Source: Leptoclinus maculatus (taxonomy: Eukaryota > Chordata > Actinopteri > Perciformes > Stichaeidae). From it: a stretch of DNA of 64,000 bases. Position numbers and translations under genes: made by a program. Below the pieces are notes generated by a model. That model had not been told where the DNA came from and made no database searches. It was given only the letters and a program-made list of their open reading frames with translations. Position 1 is the first letter of the stretch. Each line of letters begins with the position of its first letter. The stretch covers positions 20,890,843-20,954,842 of the forward strand of contig JAVDOI010000009.1 of assembly GCA_032191485.1 (NCBI GenBank). Reading direction: 5' to 3'. Of this stretch, positions 1 to 13,394 are shown in pieces.

Positions 1-214
1 GGACCAAAATTTCTATTTACGCCCACTAAAATCAAGTAGGCTGAAACAGTGTCTATCTTTCAATCTATGTTTCAGTATGACAGCGCAGCACCTACACACT
101 ATACACAACAAACAGCGCTGTACATTATTTTTGAAGCAACAGCTAAGCGAGATATATATCTTTTTACTATTTTTCTAAAGATAGAGAACGTTTAAATAGA
201 GGGAGGGCCAATAA

Positions 215-225
215 CCCCCCCCCCC
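215..225. repeat. Poly-C tract (11 bases)
   Basis: A run of 11 C followed closely by an A-rich tract. It is one of at least nine G or C homopolymers of 11 or more bases in the window. No function is indicated. Confidence 0.8.
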
Positions 226-2159
226 ACAAAAAAAAAGAGAAAGATCATGATTTGTCAATTAGTCAACCAATCAGATTTGCAAGTTTTAGTTGGGGGTACC
301 GCTAGATTTGTGATTCCGTGAGTAATTGATATACACAGGAGGCGTTACGTTTGTTCCTCATTTCCATTCACGAGTCAATGTTGTATGACCATGATCATCC
401 ATTGTCCTATGCAAAAATATTTTACCCATCTGTAATGAGTCTTCAATGACTCGGGAGTAATGATCCCACTTTACTGAAGAGTCATTCTTTATCTGCTACA
501 AGACTTGCGGCTCCTTCAGTTCAAATTAATTAGCAGCCCATATTCTGCCCAGATGTTCTTCTACATTATTGAAGAAAAAACTGGGGGGAGCAAAATCTCT
601 GAATCAAGAACAACTAAGTTTAGGTCTCTAATGGTGCGTTCACAAGCCACGGTCTATTTGGCTCGTCCGAATCAGAGTGGAATTGATACTGCTGGGTTGT
701 TTTCTATTTAGTCTGGTTCTGTTTCACAGTGCTCAAATTAAACCAAATGGAAACGCAATAATTTGCAGATAGGCATGTCTTCCAGTTTATCTTGGATTGG
801 ATGTATTTTCTCTTCAGCTCAGATGTCGAGCAAACATCAGGACTTCTGCAGAAACGGACTAGATGTTGAAACCGTTTTCTGCTCTGAGACCAGACAGCTG
901 TATGTCATAGATGTTCACAAGGTCTGTAAGAACCACTCTTTGTATGTGAATACTGTTACACAGAATTGACTGAAGGTGAACCTTTCTAAATTTAGAAATC
1001 CCATTTATTCCATTAAAGTGAATATTTTAGATTCCACCAGAGCCTTCATGCCTCACCACATCTTTGCTTCACTGTCTTCAGGAATGTTTCAATTCAATCT
1101 GACTGCTCGCCTGCTCCTCCCCAAATCCTTTGCATGTGCTCACACCCACACACTTTTTTTTTATTTTTTTCCATCAGCAATGAGATACGAAGATCCCTTG
1201 TAAGAGGCTCTCTGCGCCCCCTCATCCCTGATATCAGCCTGCTCCATCTACACTTGATTCGAGTTGTCGTTGGCTGGCAGCGAGGATATTTTCTCTGAGA
1301 CTGGGCTGATGCCAGAGACGCTCTGTGGTGGTTCAGTTTTTTTGAAGTTTTACCACAGCAGCCCATTAGGTCATACGTTTATTACTCCTGACAGGCCAGG
1401 GAGGAGGAGAGGAGAGGTAGGATGAGATGAGATACCCGAAAGTAAAAATTTCTTCTGAAGATAAAAATAACAGAATATAAGAAAGGAAAAAAGCAAGCTG
1501 GGCTGACCTGTGTGTGAGATTCTTGATTAAAACTGATCATATTCCCATGTCAAGCCGTTTAGACAAGACAAGGGGTGTGGTTCAGGTAAAGTATAGCAAC
1601 TAAAAGAGTTAGGGCGGTTAGGGAAAGATCATTGTTAAACTTACATTGATTCATTTTTTGGCTACTTAGAGGCGGTGCAACATGCTGTTAACTCTAAATT
1701 CAATATAGGAAACGTGTTAGTGGCGAGTTTACATGTCAAGCATTTACCACAAGGTTAGCTTTTATTTAGAGTTGTGTTCTGTCCTTTTACTCTCCTTTTG
1801 AATTTGTTCATGTGCACTATAGAAATATAAAGAGTTTCAACTGTGTACATTGTCCCGTATTGTGTCGTTAGTTAACACTTAAACAGAAAAGGGATAAAAA
1901 GATCAAAAACTAAAAATTGCATAATTCATCAAAGTTGATAGATATGTACAATTTACATAGAAATGTATGTAAGTTGAGATTCATTACAATGACATCCACC
2001 AAGTGTAATAAATCGTTCCTATAGATAAAGTCCTTTTCAGATGTTTTTTGAATAACGATAATGTAGATGTTGACTGTGGTGATGGAAGTGGGTTGCTTCA
2101 AAGAGATGGTCCTCTGTATATCAATAAACGTTGATTAAATGAAGCCTGACAACCTCTTT

Positions 2160-2560
2160 TGAGCAATATTTACCTTTTTAAATATCTGTCTCATTAGCTG
2201 CTAAATGGTCCCTCATGTCCACCAGCTAGTTGCTAACTTTGTCTTTGTGTCGTTTGATGCTGGACAGATAGCTTGCAGTTAGTTTTTATAGCTTTTTTGC
2301 TAAACAAAACAAACAGCTACTTTCTGTTGAAGACAACGCTGAAGCGAGCAGTCAATCACAACAGTAACGTTTTTGGTCCTAATATCGAAAAAACACTGCT
2401 TTAAAAATGCCCCATAGAGCTGATGGGAACTGCAGAGTGATGATTCTCTGTGGGTTTGTCACTAATGACCCCTTACATAGTACATACTGTATAGTTATTT
2501 GATCTATTGCTAATATAAAAATAGTTCATTATTTTTAACCAACCCTTATACCCTTTTTGC
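2160..2560. repeat. Probable dispersed teleost repeat (fragment)
   Basis: This stretch resembles, from memory, a dispersed repeat frequent in percomorph fish genomes, with phrases such as GTCCACCAGCTAGTTGCTAAC, GAGCAGTCAATCACAACAG and GCTGATGGGAACTGCAG. No terminal inverted repeats are clear and no coding remnant is visible. The family assignment is uncertain; a repeat-library search would settle it. Confidence 0.35.
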
Positions 2561-3488
2561 CCATCACATCCTTTGCCAATACCTTGCCTTGAACACATTC
2601 ACAGATCTAACAGACATGGCCATGATCAGTGGAAAATATTGATCCGACTGCAAAAGACCATGAAAATAATTCCAGCTCACATGAGGATAAATTCAGTTTA
2701 GTCAACATGAAGCAGAATACCGAAAGCTGAAAAACATAGGATTTGTGCGATAATTATGTTAGTAAGAAGTTATCAAGGCTGGTGAGTAAAATTATGATTT
2801 CATAGCAAATATCTTGTGCACATTTGATTAGTTTGCACATAGTAAACCACTTCACAAACCGAACACTCTACATGAGTTGCAGGAGAGGTTAAAGCGCCAC
2901 TTGGCCGAGACGATATGGAGGCTTTTTTCCCTTTCAGCAGCGATGTGCAGAGAGGCTCACAGGTCGACTGTGATAAATGTTCAGCATTAGAGATTATAGA
3001 GTAGTCAGTTTAATGATAAGTAGTGTTTTCACCCAAAATTACTTCGGCCTATTTCCTGAGGCTCATCTTATTTATTACCAAGTACACGGGCTGCATAAAT
3101 CAGCCAGTTAATCGCTGGTTTCACATCAATCCCTTTTTTTCATCAAGTGACCCGTATCACACACGCTTGTTGGGCCCCCTTTCCCAAGGTGGGTCGTCCT
3201 CACGGGCTGCTGGACACGTGGCAACACTATTCCATTAATGGTCGACTCTTGTCTGACGCGGGTCAAGGACTTTGTTGAAAAGGAACCCGCCACTATAGAG
3301 AATAGCCTATGGGAGTACATGCAACACCGAGAGGATATAGTGTCTCATATTGATCAGCAAAGGATCATTAAAATGAGTACACTTTTTTTGTTATGAGGAA
3401 ATTAAGGCTTGTGCAATTGACCCTTCGCTCAGTCCCGCTCTATGAACTTAGACTCGTCAATCATAGCGTAACATCGTCCGACCAGGGT

Positions 3489-3970
3489 CCGACAACTAAC
3501 ACGGCTCCGCTCCATGGACTCTCATGCAATTGTTTTTTCAGATTTTCTTCATTTTCACTCTTGTTTTGTGGATTTCGAGCTAGTCATGGTTAAACGTTAT
3601 GTGATGGTGATACTCATTACCCGATGAGGTTGAAAGAAGTTATACGTTTCGAAAACATTACGGTTCAACCTTAAAACCTGTGGAGCTAACATTAGCAGAG
3701 TGCTTTACGACGTCATTAATTAGCCTTACCATTTCTATGCTACGCTAGATACTGAAGGTATACTGAATGTATACACCTGCTGCTTTTACTTTTCAATGAT
3801 TGTAATAGTGAATTAACACAGACCCGGCTTTACAGGAACGGTGATATTCCTTAATTCATTGTCTTCTGTCTCGACCGCCAGGTGATGTGGTGATTCACTT
3901 TTAGATCGGCTTTAGCTTCTATCTTTATCTTTTAAACCTGTTCTCACTGCTGAATCAGTTTGACATCCTG
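3489..3970 (+). repeat. Dispersed repeat, copy A (homologous to 11278-11750)
   Basis: The order of matching blocks with the copy at 11278-11750 is unmistakable: CAGATTTTCTTCATTT, a TTTTGTG...CGAGCTA block, ATGGTTAAAC, CCTGTGGAGCTAACAT, TTTTCAATG, and a CGCCAGGTGAxGTGGTGxTTCACTTTTA block near the end. Copy A keeps a longer left part. The two copies lie in the same orientation about 7.8 kb apart and are considerably diverged. This suggests two independent old insertions of one interspersed family rather than a recent tandem duplication. No open frame or clear terminal inverted repeat identifies the class. Confidence 0.75.
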
Positions 3971-6572
3971 GACATATCCTTCAAACACATATTGTAGACC
4001 CTTCTGTCTGCTTCTCTATAAAAATCCCCTTTTTTGTTTTTCCAAACATTTGATAATATTGTGCAGTTAGTGACAGTGTGGGCTCCATGGTAGCTCTGAC
4101 AGCTTGACGGAGTAGCAGTAGGGGGGCGGGGCTCAGCCCAAAGGCCAATTGTCCACTCTACAATAGGAAATTGGATAGTTTTGAGATTTACCGGCAAAAG
4201 CAGCTTTTTAAACAACAAATTTGCTGCATGTTTGATGTCGCACAGCATTATTTGTATCCAGGATGAACCCAGCTTTGCATTTGTACGGTTTTGCCTCTGC
4301 CACCTTAACAAAATTATAAAACTGAAGTATTTGCTTTATGTGTTGTGATTTCAAATGACTTCCTGCAGCACATTTGAGATCTGACATTCATCAACACAAC
4401 TTCAACACACAACTTCACACATGGTGAATAATGGCATTTTGATGAGTGTTCTCCGTGTTCGAATCTTTCCTCCGTCAGGACATGTGAAAATGTATTGTTT
4501 GTTGTGCCAGTTAGGAGCCTGAATGTTATGGGAGGCAATGGGGAAATGTAAAGGACTCATTAGGTTTAAATCCAGGGCAGGGAGCAAGGCGGGGAAAATG
4601 AGGAAAAGAAAAAGGAGGAAGTGGAGGGGGGAGGGGAGGGGAGGGGTAGACTTTATAGGTTGCCTGTGACAGGAAAAAAATGATCCAAGAGGGAGCTGGA
4701 ATAGAGGAGACAGGCAAACTTCCTAGGGGGAGAGAGAGAGAGAGAGATGATTATGGTAAATGATAGACAGCTGCAGGGGTTGGATGAGCGGAGATGATAA
4801 ACGATACGTAATCTGCGGCACATGGAAATCATGGGGGCCAATTGATTGACAGAGACGCCAATTGGTGGCCGACAAGTGGGAAAGGCAGGCTACAAGTCAC
4901 GACTAAGTCAGAGTCCATCATTCCAGTTCCCGATTTATTTGTCAGAGATAAATCGGTGTGCTCAGTACGACAGACGGAGTGGGCTGTGCGCAGGATAGAG
5001 ACGGAGCGCACTAACTCTGTAATGTCCACACAGGAGTCTCGTTCAAAGGTCTGACTCGGATAAATTATAACGCTAACCGTGAGGGGCCTGTGTTTATTTT
5101 GCCAGTGAAGTGCAAAAATAATAATGATCTCACTCCACGCAAGTGCACCGCCTTTAAGACGCACAAAATACAGTTGTTTCAAATAGTTGTGAATAAAGCT
5201 TGGATGTATTACAAATACGGACCTCTTTTGGTGGTAGAACACCTTTTAATGTCATCGAACACAATAAGCGAATGTTATCTCAGCGACTGAATGACTAAAT
5301 ATTTCACAGTTGAGAGATTCATAGAAGCACTTTAGGGCTGATGTGCTGGATAAAGCCTTTATTAACAGAGTGGCTCTAAATGCTTTTCATATTAAACTGA
5401 CCTGCCTGACAAAGTGTTTGAGTGGAGGGTGCACTTCACATTCCAGTTTCACGGGTGTCAGTTGTTCAAGCACTTCTTTTGAATTTATTCACTGAATATT
5501 TGTACTTAAACATTACGTCCAATTTGTACAGTGTACTTAATGAAGTAACCATGCAGTACAGCAATACGAGCGACACACTTGCAATACAAAGGGAAGGGAC
5601 ACAATAACAATACAATACTGTGCCATCCAATAACAACAGGCCGGCTTGTAGCATTATTGCAAGGCTGTTATATTTTTCCATTGTGACAATGGGCGGTTGT
5701 TTTTACTTTTCATAGTTGAATGTAAACACCACTTTTGTTTTTTACAAGAACTCCACAGAGCACCTTTATCTTGTGCTTTTCAATTAAGCACCTCCTGTGT
5801 TCAGCATTCCCGACTGAACGCTGGTCTAACTCTTCAACTGAAAGCCTGAATGTTTTATAAAATGCACGAGCCTGTGGCTCCATAAACACACACCGTAAAC
5901 TAAAAACATTAGCATTTTTTTTTTAAATATCCATAGCCATATAATCTTACAACGTACCACTGCATTACTTACATGATGTTGTAATTTACGCTGAAATGGT
6001 GCATTAGTTCAGACGAGCACGGTCAACTTGTCTTACTACCTTGCAGCCACTTACTTACTTAAGTGAAATAGATTGAGGGTAATATTCAACACAAAATAAA
6101 ACAAAAATAGTGACAACCGTGGGACCTCATCAGCCAGGTGCTAAACAAACACAAAATGTGACATTTTCCATTTGGAAGTCACATTTGCGATGCATGCTGA
6201 GCTTTTACTCGGAGTGTGAATTATACAATCGGAGGGACTCAACGTCATTTAGAGAGGTTTTTTAAATGGTGCAATTTGGTGCATTTTTGTCCCTGGCAAA
6301 GGCAACAATTTATGAATAGAAAGTATAAAATGAAACATTTCACTTTCAAAAAGTATGCTACAAGTGATGTTTTTTTTTTACTAAACAAAAAACTTATACT
6401 TATTTTAACTATCCAACAAATAATTCACTTCTGACGGAAATCTGTAGACAGAGCTCTTGCACCCATGAAGCGCTTACTCTGACAGTAAGAAAGTAAAGTG
6501 TATTAAATGATCTAGAGAGCAGCTAGCTAGCTACCTACATTAGCGTCTCCACTGGCTTGTGCCATGCACGTG

Positions 6573-6822
6573 AGCATAGAAGGACACACAAGCATAGAAG
6601 GACACACAAGCATAGAAGGACACACAAGCATAGAAGGACACGCAATCATAGAAGGACACACAAGCATAGAAGGACACACAAGCATAGAAGGACACACAAG
6701 CATAGAAGGACACACAAGCATAGAAGGACACACAAGCATAGAAGGACACACAAGCATAGAAGGACACACAAGCATAGAAGGACACACAAGCATAGGACAC
6801 ACAATCATAGAAGGACACAAGG
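6573..6822 (+). repeat. 18-bp minisatellite, about 14 units
   Basis: Fourteen consecutive units of AGCATAGAAGGACACACA start at 6573 and run with an 18-base period to about 6822. Units 5 and 14 carry ATCATA instead of AGCATA, unit 4 has a CACGCA variant, and unit 13 (6789-6803) lacks three bases. Because 18 is a multiple of three and the unit lacks stop codons in four of six frames, it produces overlapping open frames on both strands, for example a repeated SIEGHT. These look like by-products of the period; there is no other coding evidence. Confidence 0.95.
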
Positions 6823-7134
6823 CACTACAGCTCAGGCAGGCAGGCGAGACGTCCAACTAACGTCAGAGTGTGGTATGGTTCACTTTCAAATCATATTACG
6901 TATATTATTACATACTAAGATGCTTCCAGGCAATACATTTGGGAAATATATTGAAATATTTATGATTACAGCTTAGAGGGAAGTTTTTACAGAGACCACG
7001 ATGGAAATAAGTCCTCGATTGTTGTGGCGTTATCCCTGACAATGTTATGTATCTCAATGTCGCTTGTATCTTTTTTTTTACAGCTGTATTTGGAATTTTG
7101 TCTAATAAACGTAACTCTTTTGAGGAGACCCCCT

Positions 7135-7460
7135 GAGTTGGTTGGTTCGTTGGTTAGAATGCTTTATTAATCCCCAGTGGGGAAACTCATTTGCCACCAA
7201 ATCAACTCATACAGACAACAAACAATAGACATAGTTTTCACAGCACAACAAATAAGTAACACCATAAAAACGACATGGGGTCATTAGTAACTTAGCCCCG
7301 AGAGAATACCTATGACATGACAACATTAGTTTACTGGGCCATACTAACACATGGTCAAATAAGGTGAATGGGCTTCTTGCATAAGTGTTATTTCTTTCTA
7401 TATAAAATACAAAGTGTCTAGTAAAGCTTTAACCCTTCCCTCGGTGTGGAACCAGCTGTT
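7135..7460. repeat. Probable dispersed fish repeat with TTTATTAATCCCCAG motif
   Basis: The phrase TTTATTAATCCCCAGTGGGG at 7163-7182 matches, from memory, a short motif found in many interspersed teleost elements (usually TTTATTGATCCCC...GGGAAA). The downstream 250 bases are A-rich and uncoding. The boundaries are approximate and the class is not determined. Confidence 0.4.
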
Positions 7461-8002
7461 GCCACTGCTGTACAAACAAAACGCACAGCTCATTCCGAGT
7501 CATTAATCAAGCGACGCCTGTAGTAGCAGAATCGTATATCATTCACCATAAACACACTTCCTGAGCAACGTTTAGAGGCCAGTGTTTAGAAGCTTGTATG
7601 AATATCATTTGACATGCAAATTAAAATGTACGATTCATTATATTTGTGTTGTCAGGACATTTAAGAGACATGTGGAATTTATGGCACAATGGATATTCTG
7701 TGAGTAACGGCAAAAGATCCCATTGTATGGCAGATAAAAGACTATTGGCTGAGTGAGTAATTGACTCACCTTCTCCAAACGCCACTGCCCTAAAGGCCAG
7801 GCCTGATTCTTATCAGAGAAGGGAAGGAAGTCTGAAGCTTTTCTTTCGGGTAACTTGTACTCTTATTTGCTCCCTGTTGAAGGAGTAAATGAGCTGTGAA
7901 GATGAGGCAAGAAAAGAGAGGGATTGACACCTTTCTAACCATTGAAATGTGTTTACTCTAAACCCCCCTTACTTAAGTCAGCAGCTGGGTAGTCCACACA
8001 AT

Positions 8003-8024
8003 ACACACACACACACACACACAC
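8003..8024 (+). repeat. (CA)n microsatellite
   Basis: An uninterrupted AC dinucleotide run of about 11 units. Confidence 0.9.
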
Positions 8025-8869
8025 CTGTCCAGCAGATGCAGACTTCATTACTGGAGGAAGAAACAAGCCTTTGTTTAGAGCATAAGCACAGACAATTCAG
8101 ACCATAGTGGAGGACTGGTAGTCTATTTCCTACAGTAAATGAAGTGTGTGAAGAGTGTTCACCGCGAGACCTGCCTTTTGTGACAGTCTATTGGAGCGTA
8201 TAGATGTGATCAGACGGATACTGAATTATATTTTCTTTTTGGAAGAAAACAAATATGTGGGCCCTTTTTTATAGAGACATTTCACAACATTCTCTGCTCA
8301 CAGTGGTATTGTTTTTTTTTTAAACCCATATTCTGTTTGAATATTGTTTATGTGTGTGTTTTCCTATTTGCCCGTCTATCTGCAGCTCTGTGGTATATGG
8401 CCGACAGTCCCTTAGCACGTGCAACAATATGCTGCTCTGGGATTCTTCTCAGATGTCGCTAACCACAAATCTGTCCCTACAAGCAAAAAACATGCAAGGA
8501 AATAGATTCTTCTTTCATCCTGCGCACTGGTGGCTGTGCAAGCCTGCAAGCAGAGAGGCCATATTTCATTTCAACATACAGATTTCTATTGCGGAACCTC
8601 GGTGGGGCCAAGAATAAATACAAATATATGGTGCAGTCCTTATGTACAGGAGATATACAGTACCCTGTAAGAGTTTTTAAAACCACACGAGTATAGTTTA
8701 GGTGTGCAATGATTCAAGTGTAAAGAGAGAGTTCAGGAATGAATCAAATAACATCTGAGAGGCTTGTAATCACACTATGCTACAAGGAAGCCCTGGTGTG
8801 ATAGAACATGTGATACATATTCATATGTGTAAAATGTGATTTTCATGTATATTAATGTTTTAAGGCATG

Positions 8870-9470
8870 TTTACTTATAAAGCACATTTCATACAATCAA
8901 TTCCAAGTGAACTAAACACTTTAAAAGGAAATGAAGCATGAAAGGATAAAGAACATTTCAAAAGACATTAAAAGATAAAAACAAATGAATAAAAGGTAGT
9001 TCATGCGCGCAGCGGGGATGATGATGATGAATACTTGAGGTTCAGTCAAAGGCTGTGAAGACCATAAATATGTTGAATCTACTTTTATCAGGTAGTAAAA
9101 GTTGGGACTCATCCTTATATCTTTTAAAAGTTATAGTTCCAACTCTGAGGAACATCCTTCGCCATGTTAAGTTTGGACCCTGGAGACTTCAGCACTATTG
9201 CAGATACCATGCCGTTAGAGATGTGTGCTGAACCATTGAGAGATTTAAAAAGAGGGGAAGCCAATGCAGAGATATGAGAATAGGTGTGTTCAACGTTCTT
9301 CATCTTTTGTTAGGAGACGAGCAGCAGCCTCCTAAAGTAGCCTGTGAGTTTCTTTAGGGAGACCTGAGAAAAGACTGTTACAGTAGTTCAGCTTTCTGGA
9401 AATGAAAACTTTCTCGAAGTCATTCCTGGATATGAATTATCGGATTCTTATTACGTTTTTTAATGGTGAT
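8870..9470. repeat. Old dispersed teleost repeat (LINE-like, degenerate)
   Basis: The stretch carries diverged versions of phrases that I recall from a very widespread fish interspersed repeat: ATAAAGCACATTTCATACA with AACACTTTAAAAGG near the left, then GAAGCCAATGCAGAGATA, GAGACGAGCAGCAGC and AAAAGACTGTTACAGTAG near 9320-9390. No reading frame survives. The resemblance is from memory and the boundaries are approximate. Confidence 0.5.
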
Positions 9471-9739
9471 AGACTTTATTGTTGATTTGATAGGAGGATT
9501 TCTGACTTGTTCTTTTGGTTTCAAAGAGAAATACTAATGAAAAAGAAGTGTTGGCAATTCCAATAATGTATTTGTTCAGTTCACTTGTGAGAATCTATGG
9601 GGTTGTAATTGCATGGTGACAGAGATTTGCATAATATGGCACAATGGAAACGTGTCAATGTTTTTGGTTTTGGTTAGAGGTTTGAAATACGGTCTGTGGT
9701 TAACAAACTTAAGAGGTTTTAATGTTTTGTACATAAAGC

Positions 9740-10050
9740 CAGCAGTGGAATACCCCTTTATGTCTCAGTTGCTAACAAGTGGCTGAATGAAACTACAAAA
9801 CGTCATCATGCTGCCTTTAGTGGTGTAGTTTGTTTATAGCCTAACGTTAGCTTTTTCCATCTGGCAAATGCATTTACGCTTCAAAAATCATGAAAGTGGA
9901 GGTCATTTGAGAAGATTATCTTGCTGAACAAAATGTGTAGGTATTATAAACGTCTGCAATAATCCAAAATAGACAAAGAAATCACATTGACTTTTTGTCG
10001 AGGGAATCGGTGCGATGCTAACGTCCGGGTTGGCCTACAATCAAACATTT
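9740..10050. repeat. Probable dispersed teleost repeat (fragment)
   Basis: Phrases such as GCATTTACGCTTCAAAAATC, TTTTTGTCGAGGGAATCGG and GATGCTAACGTCCGGGTTGG resemble, from memory, a repeat common in percomorph genomes. No inverted-repeat ends or open frame are visible, so the class is not assigned. Confidence 0.4.
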
Positions 10051-10931
10051 CAGCATTACAGGTTGTCGTAGAAACCTGGTGGAGATCTGCACTCTACTCA
10101 GTGCACTTTTTGAATAAACAACGATGAAGTGCCACTTGTGTGTATGGCTGCTGCCGCATTAGTACCATTGTATCCTAACAAACCTCCATTCTCTTCTTCA
10201 GAGGAAAGCAAATGATTATGCAGCTAACTAAGCTCACAGACAGGATGAAGAAAGGTCTCTGAGGATATGTGTCTCGCCACACAGCAAAGCTTTGTGGTGT
10301 CAACACAAACACACACCACATAAATGCGAGAGGACTTTGTGTATAATAAAACAACCTGCCGGCTGTGAGAAGATGGCCACACACATTTCTCTGATCTCAT
10401 TCTTTTGGAAAATGTATGCAGACACATTTCTGTACAATATTGAGAGGTTCCATGTCTGTAGTTGATATCCACTCAAGCGACCGGTATTTATGTTTTAGTT
10501 AAGCATTTCATGGGTTGCTGGGTTCAAAAACTGACTGAGAAATCTCATGCAAATATTTCCAGAATGGATTTATGCAGTGTTGAATTTCTTTCGGTAAAAG
10601 CAAATGTAAGTCTGTGTGTTTTTGTCTCATGCTTAACTGTTGAAAAGTGGATGCTGAGTGTTAAATGGTCCACTGGAAGTGCCAATGCAGAGAGGTCACC
10701 AGTGGTGCCCTGCGATTGTTTTTCACAGTCTTTTGCTGCATACACATGCCGACAAGCCCTGCCAGCTGCTATCTGCCACTGCCACGACTGCTCCTGTGTG
10801 TGTGCAATGCATGTGTTATGAGATTATATATTAAAAGGTAAACAGCTTTATCGCAGATTTCCGCTCAATTTTATGAAATTTACATAAATTACATACATTA
10901 AAGCATTTACATGCCAGAAGAGTACAGGTTA

Positions 10932-11275
<344 letters not shown>

Positions 11276-11277
11276 GT

Positions 11278-11750
11278 CCAACAACTATACAACTCTGCTC
11301 TATTCAATTGTTTCAGATTTTCTTCATTTCCAGTCTGGTTTTGTGTTCGAGCTATGGTTAAACATTGTGTAACAGTGATACTTGTTATCCAGAGAGGTTG
11401 GAAGGAGATACAAGTTTCTAAAACGTTATGTTTCTAAACAAGAACCTGTGGAGCTAACATGAGCAGGGTACGTTAACACATCATTAACTAGCATTAGCAC
11501 TTTTTCACTAGTTAATGAAGCAATATTGAATGTTCACATGCTACATTTGCTTTTCAATGGTGACATAACAGCGAATAACTCAGCTTCCTTCATCTTGTTT
11601 TCTTCTGTTGATCGCCAGGTGAAGTGGTGGTTCACTTTTACACAGATATATTTTGGCTTTAGCTTAGATGGAAGTGGAAGTAATTCTGAGCAAGGCAGCT
11701 GACCAGTTCTGGGAATGAATCAGACATCAAGCTACATATATCGTATCTCC
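11278..11750 (+). repeat. Dispersed repeat, copy B (homologous to 3489-3970)
   Basis: This is the same family and orientation as copy A. Shared blocks in order include TCAGATTTTCTTCATTTCC, CGAGCTATGGTTAAACA, CCTGTGGAGCTAACATGAGC, TTTTCAATGGTGA and GATCGCCAGGTGAAGTGG followed by TTCACTTTTA. It begins straight after the telomere-like unit, so two repeats are nested or adjacent. It is uncoding. Confidence 0.75.
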
Positions 11751-13356
11751 AAACTGTCAACGTCAGCTTACATATTAGGACTGTGCTTTGATGTTGTGCT
11801 TGACAGCTGTGACTCTATGATCTTCAGGGCTCAACTAGCAGCGTGATCCACTAGATGTTTATTCATTTCATGTGAACTTTGCTGTTGGAATCACTAAAAA
11901 TGATTTGTACCGTAGGTGAAAAATGTAACTATTTAATATCTGTACCTACTTCTGGACAAGATGAAGTGTTTCTGGGTTACTCTTTCCTAAATAAAATAAT
12001 CCTACTAAAATGTTAGTGCTGCAAGCCCTCACCAGTTTTTAAGACCAAGAATCAGGTCCTCATCTTTAAATCAAAGTCTGACAGTTACCTCCACCAAGCA
12101 GCTTAAATGACAAGGCTGGCAAAAAATGTATATTTTCTTATTGGCAACAAATGCCATTAAAAGACTAGAGCCAGTTATAAATTGATCCCGCTAACAAGTA
12201 TTGTCTGTGTAGCCAAAGCCATACACCTCAACAAAAAACTTAAAAACACATCAGTGAACCGCAGCATTGACTGAGTGACATGTTCCTGAATTACAATGAA
12301 AATAGACACCGTGGTTAGTGGCATGATTTTGACTCTGCCTTAAAAAATATCCCAATGCCCGACATAATTACTGGATTGTATTCATCCACGGCTGAAAATA
12401 GTCCCCAACAAACTTACTACTTACTCCTTTTTGAGGAGAGTTTGCTAAATATAGTGTTCAACTGTTTAAGGAAATACAGATCCTTTTTTTAAACAGTAAA
12501 ACTATATATTTGGTCTTCAATGTCAACCAAAAGGTTTGGTGCTGATTGCTATAGAAATCATATATATATATATATATATCATTGTTGGTTATGGTCTTTG
12601 CACAAGTATCCCTTGTTTTGTCTTGAACTATATTTCTATATGCAGATCAGTTTAATTCTCTTATCACAATAATGAATTCAGAGCATGGTGCACCCTTGGC
12701 AGAGGTATGCAGTGTTTCCTGCTTCTGGTCTGTGTTCATGGTCACAATGGTGTTCATTTTACCCCCAAAAAATAAACAATGAAAAGCTGGCAAAGCTGAA
12801 TGTTGGTTGTGACTACTAATGCTCAAAACATCCGTTCGTCAGGCAGTGAACACTGTGATTCTGACTGCAGATATTGGAATTGGTTTTTTTCCCATATTGC
12901 CCATCATCCTCTGCCACCACAATTACAAAGTTTTACTCTGCAGTGCTGGTATCTTGCCTTCTGGCATAAAGCACCAGGGCTGATTTTCTGTGTCTGGACC
13001 CCCCTTTAAGTTCAAGCCCATCGGGCTCCATTATAAAAAATAATGGCCCAAAGCAAAGTGCAGGTCTGGTAGGAGGCAAGAAGTTAGAATGTCTGTGTTG
13101 ATGATAGAATAACTGTGGGATATACTGTACAAGATTATAGTGATCACTTACACATGTAGGCGGCTATGAGCAGCACTTTTAAAGTTGTTATTAAGTGCAG
13201 TGGAGTGTAACATCACTGCCCTCACCAAACCATAGTGCAATACACTTTTTATGTGGAAGTTACCAGCAGCCATTCATTTTCTCTCACAGAGCTTCCAGCA
13301 TTTTGTGTCATATCACTGACCGGCCTGTGACTTGTCCATACACACACAAACACAAA

Positions 13357-13360
<4 letters not shown>

Positions 13361-13392
<32 letters not shown>
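13361..13392 (+). repeat. (CA)n microsatellite
   Basis: About 16 CA units, preceded by imperfect ACACAAAC units from about 13340. Confidence 0.9.

Positions 13393-13394
<2 letters not shown>

Noticed and set aside
4829..5242. 137-codon minus-strand open frame
   Set aside because: No recognisable motif, no compositional shift and a length within chance expectation for the window.
6527..6976. Four overlapping open frames encoding hexapeptide repeats
   Set aside because: All arise from the 18-bp minisatellite; no start context, splice sites or homologous family supports translation.
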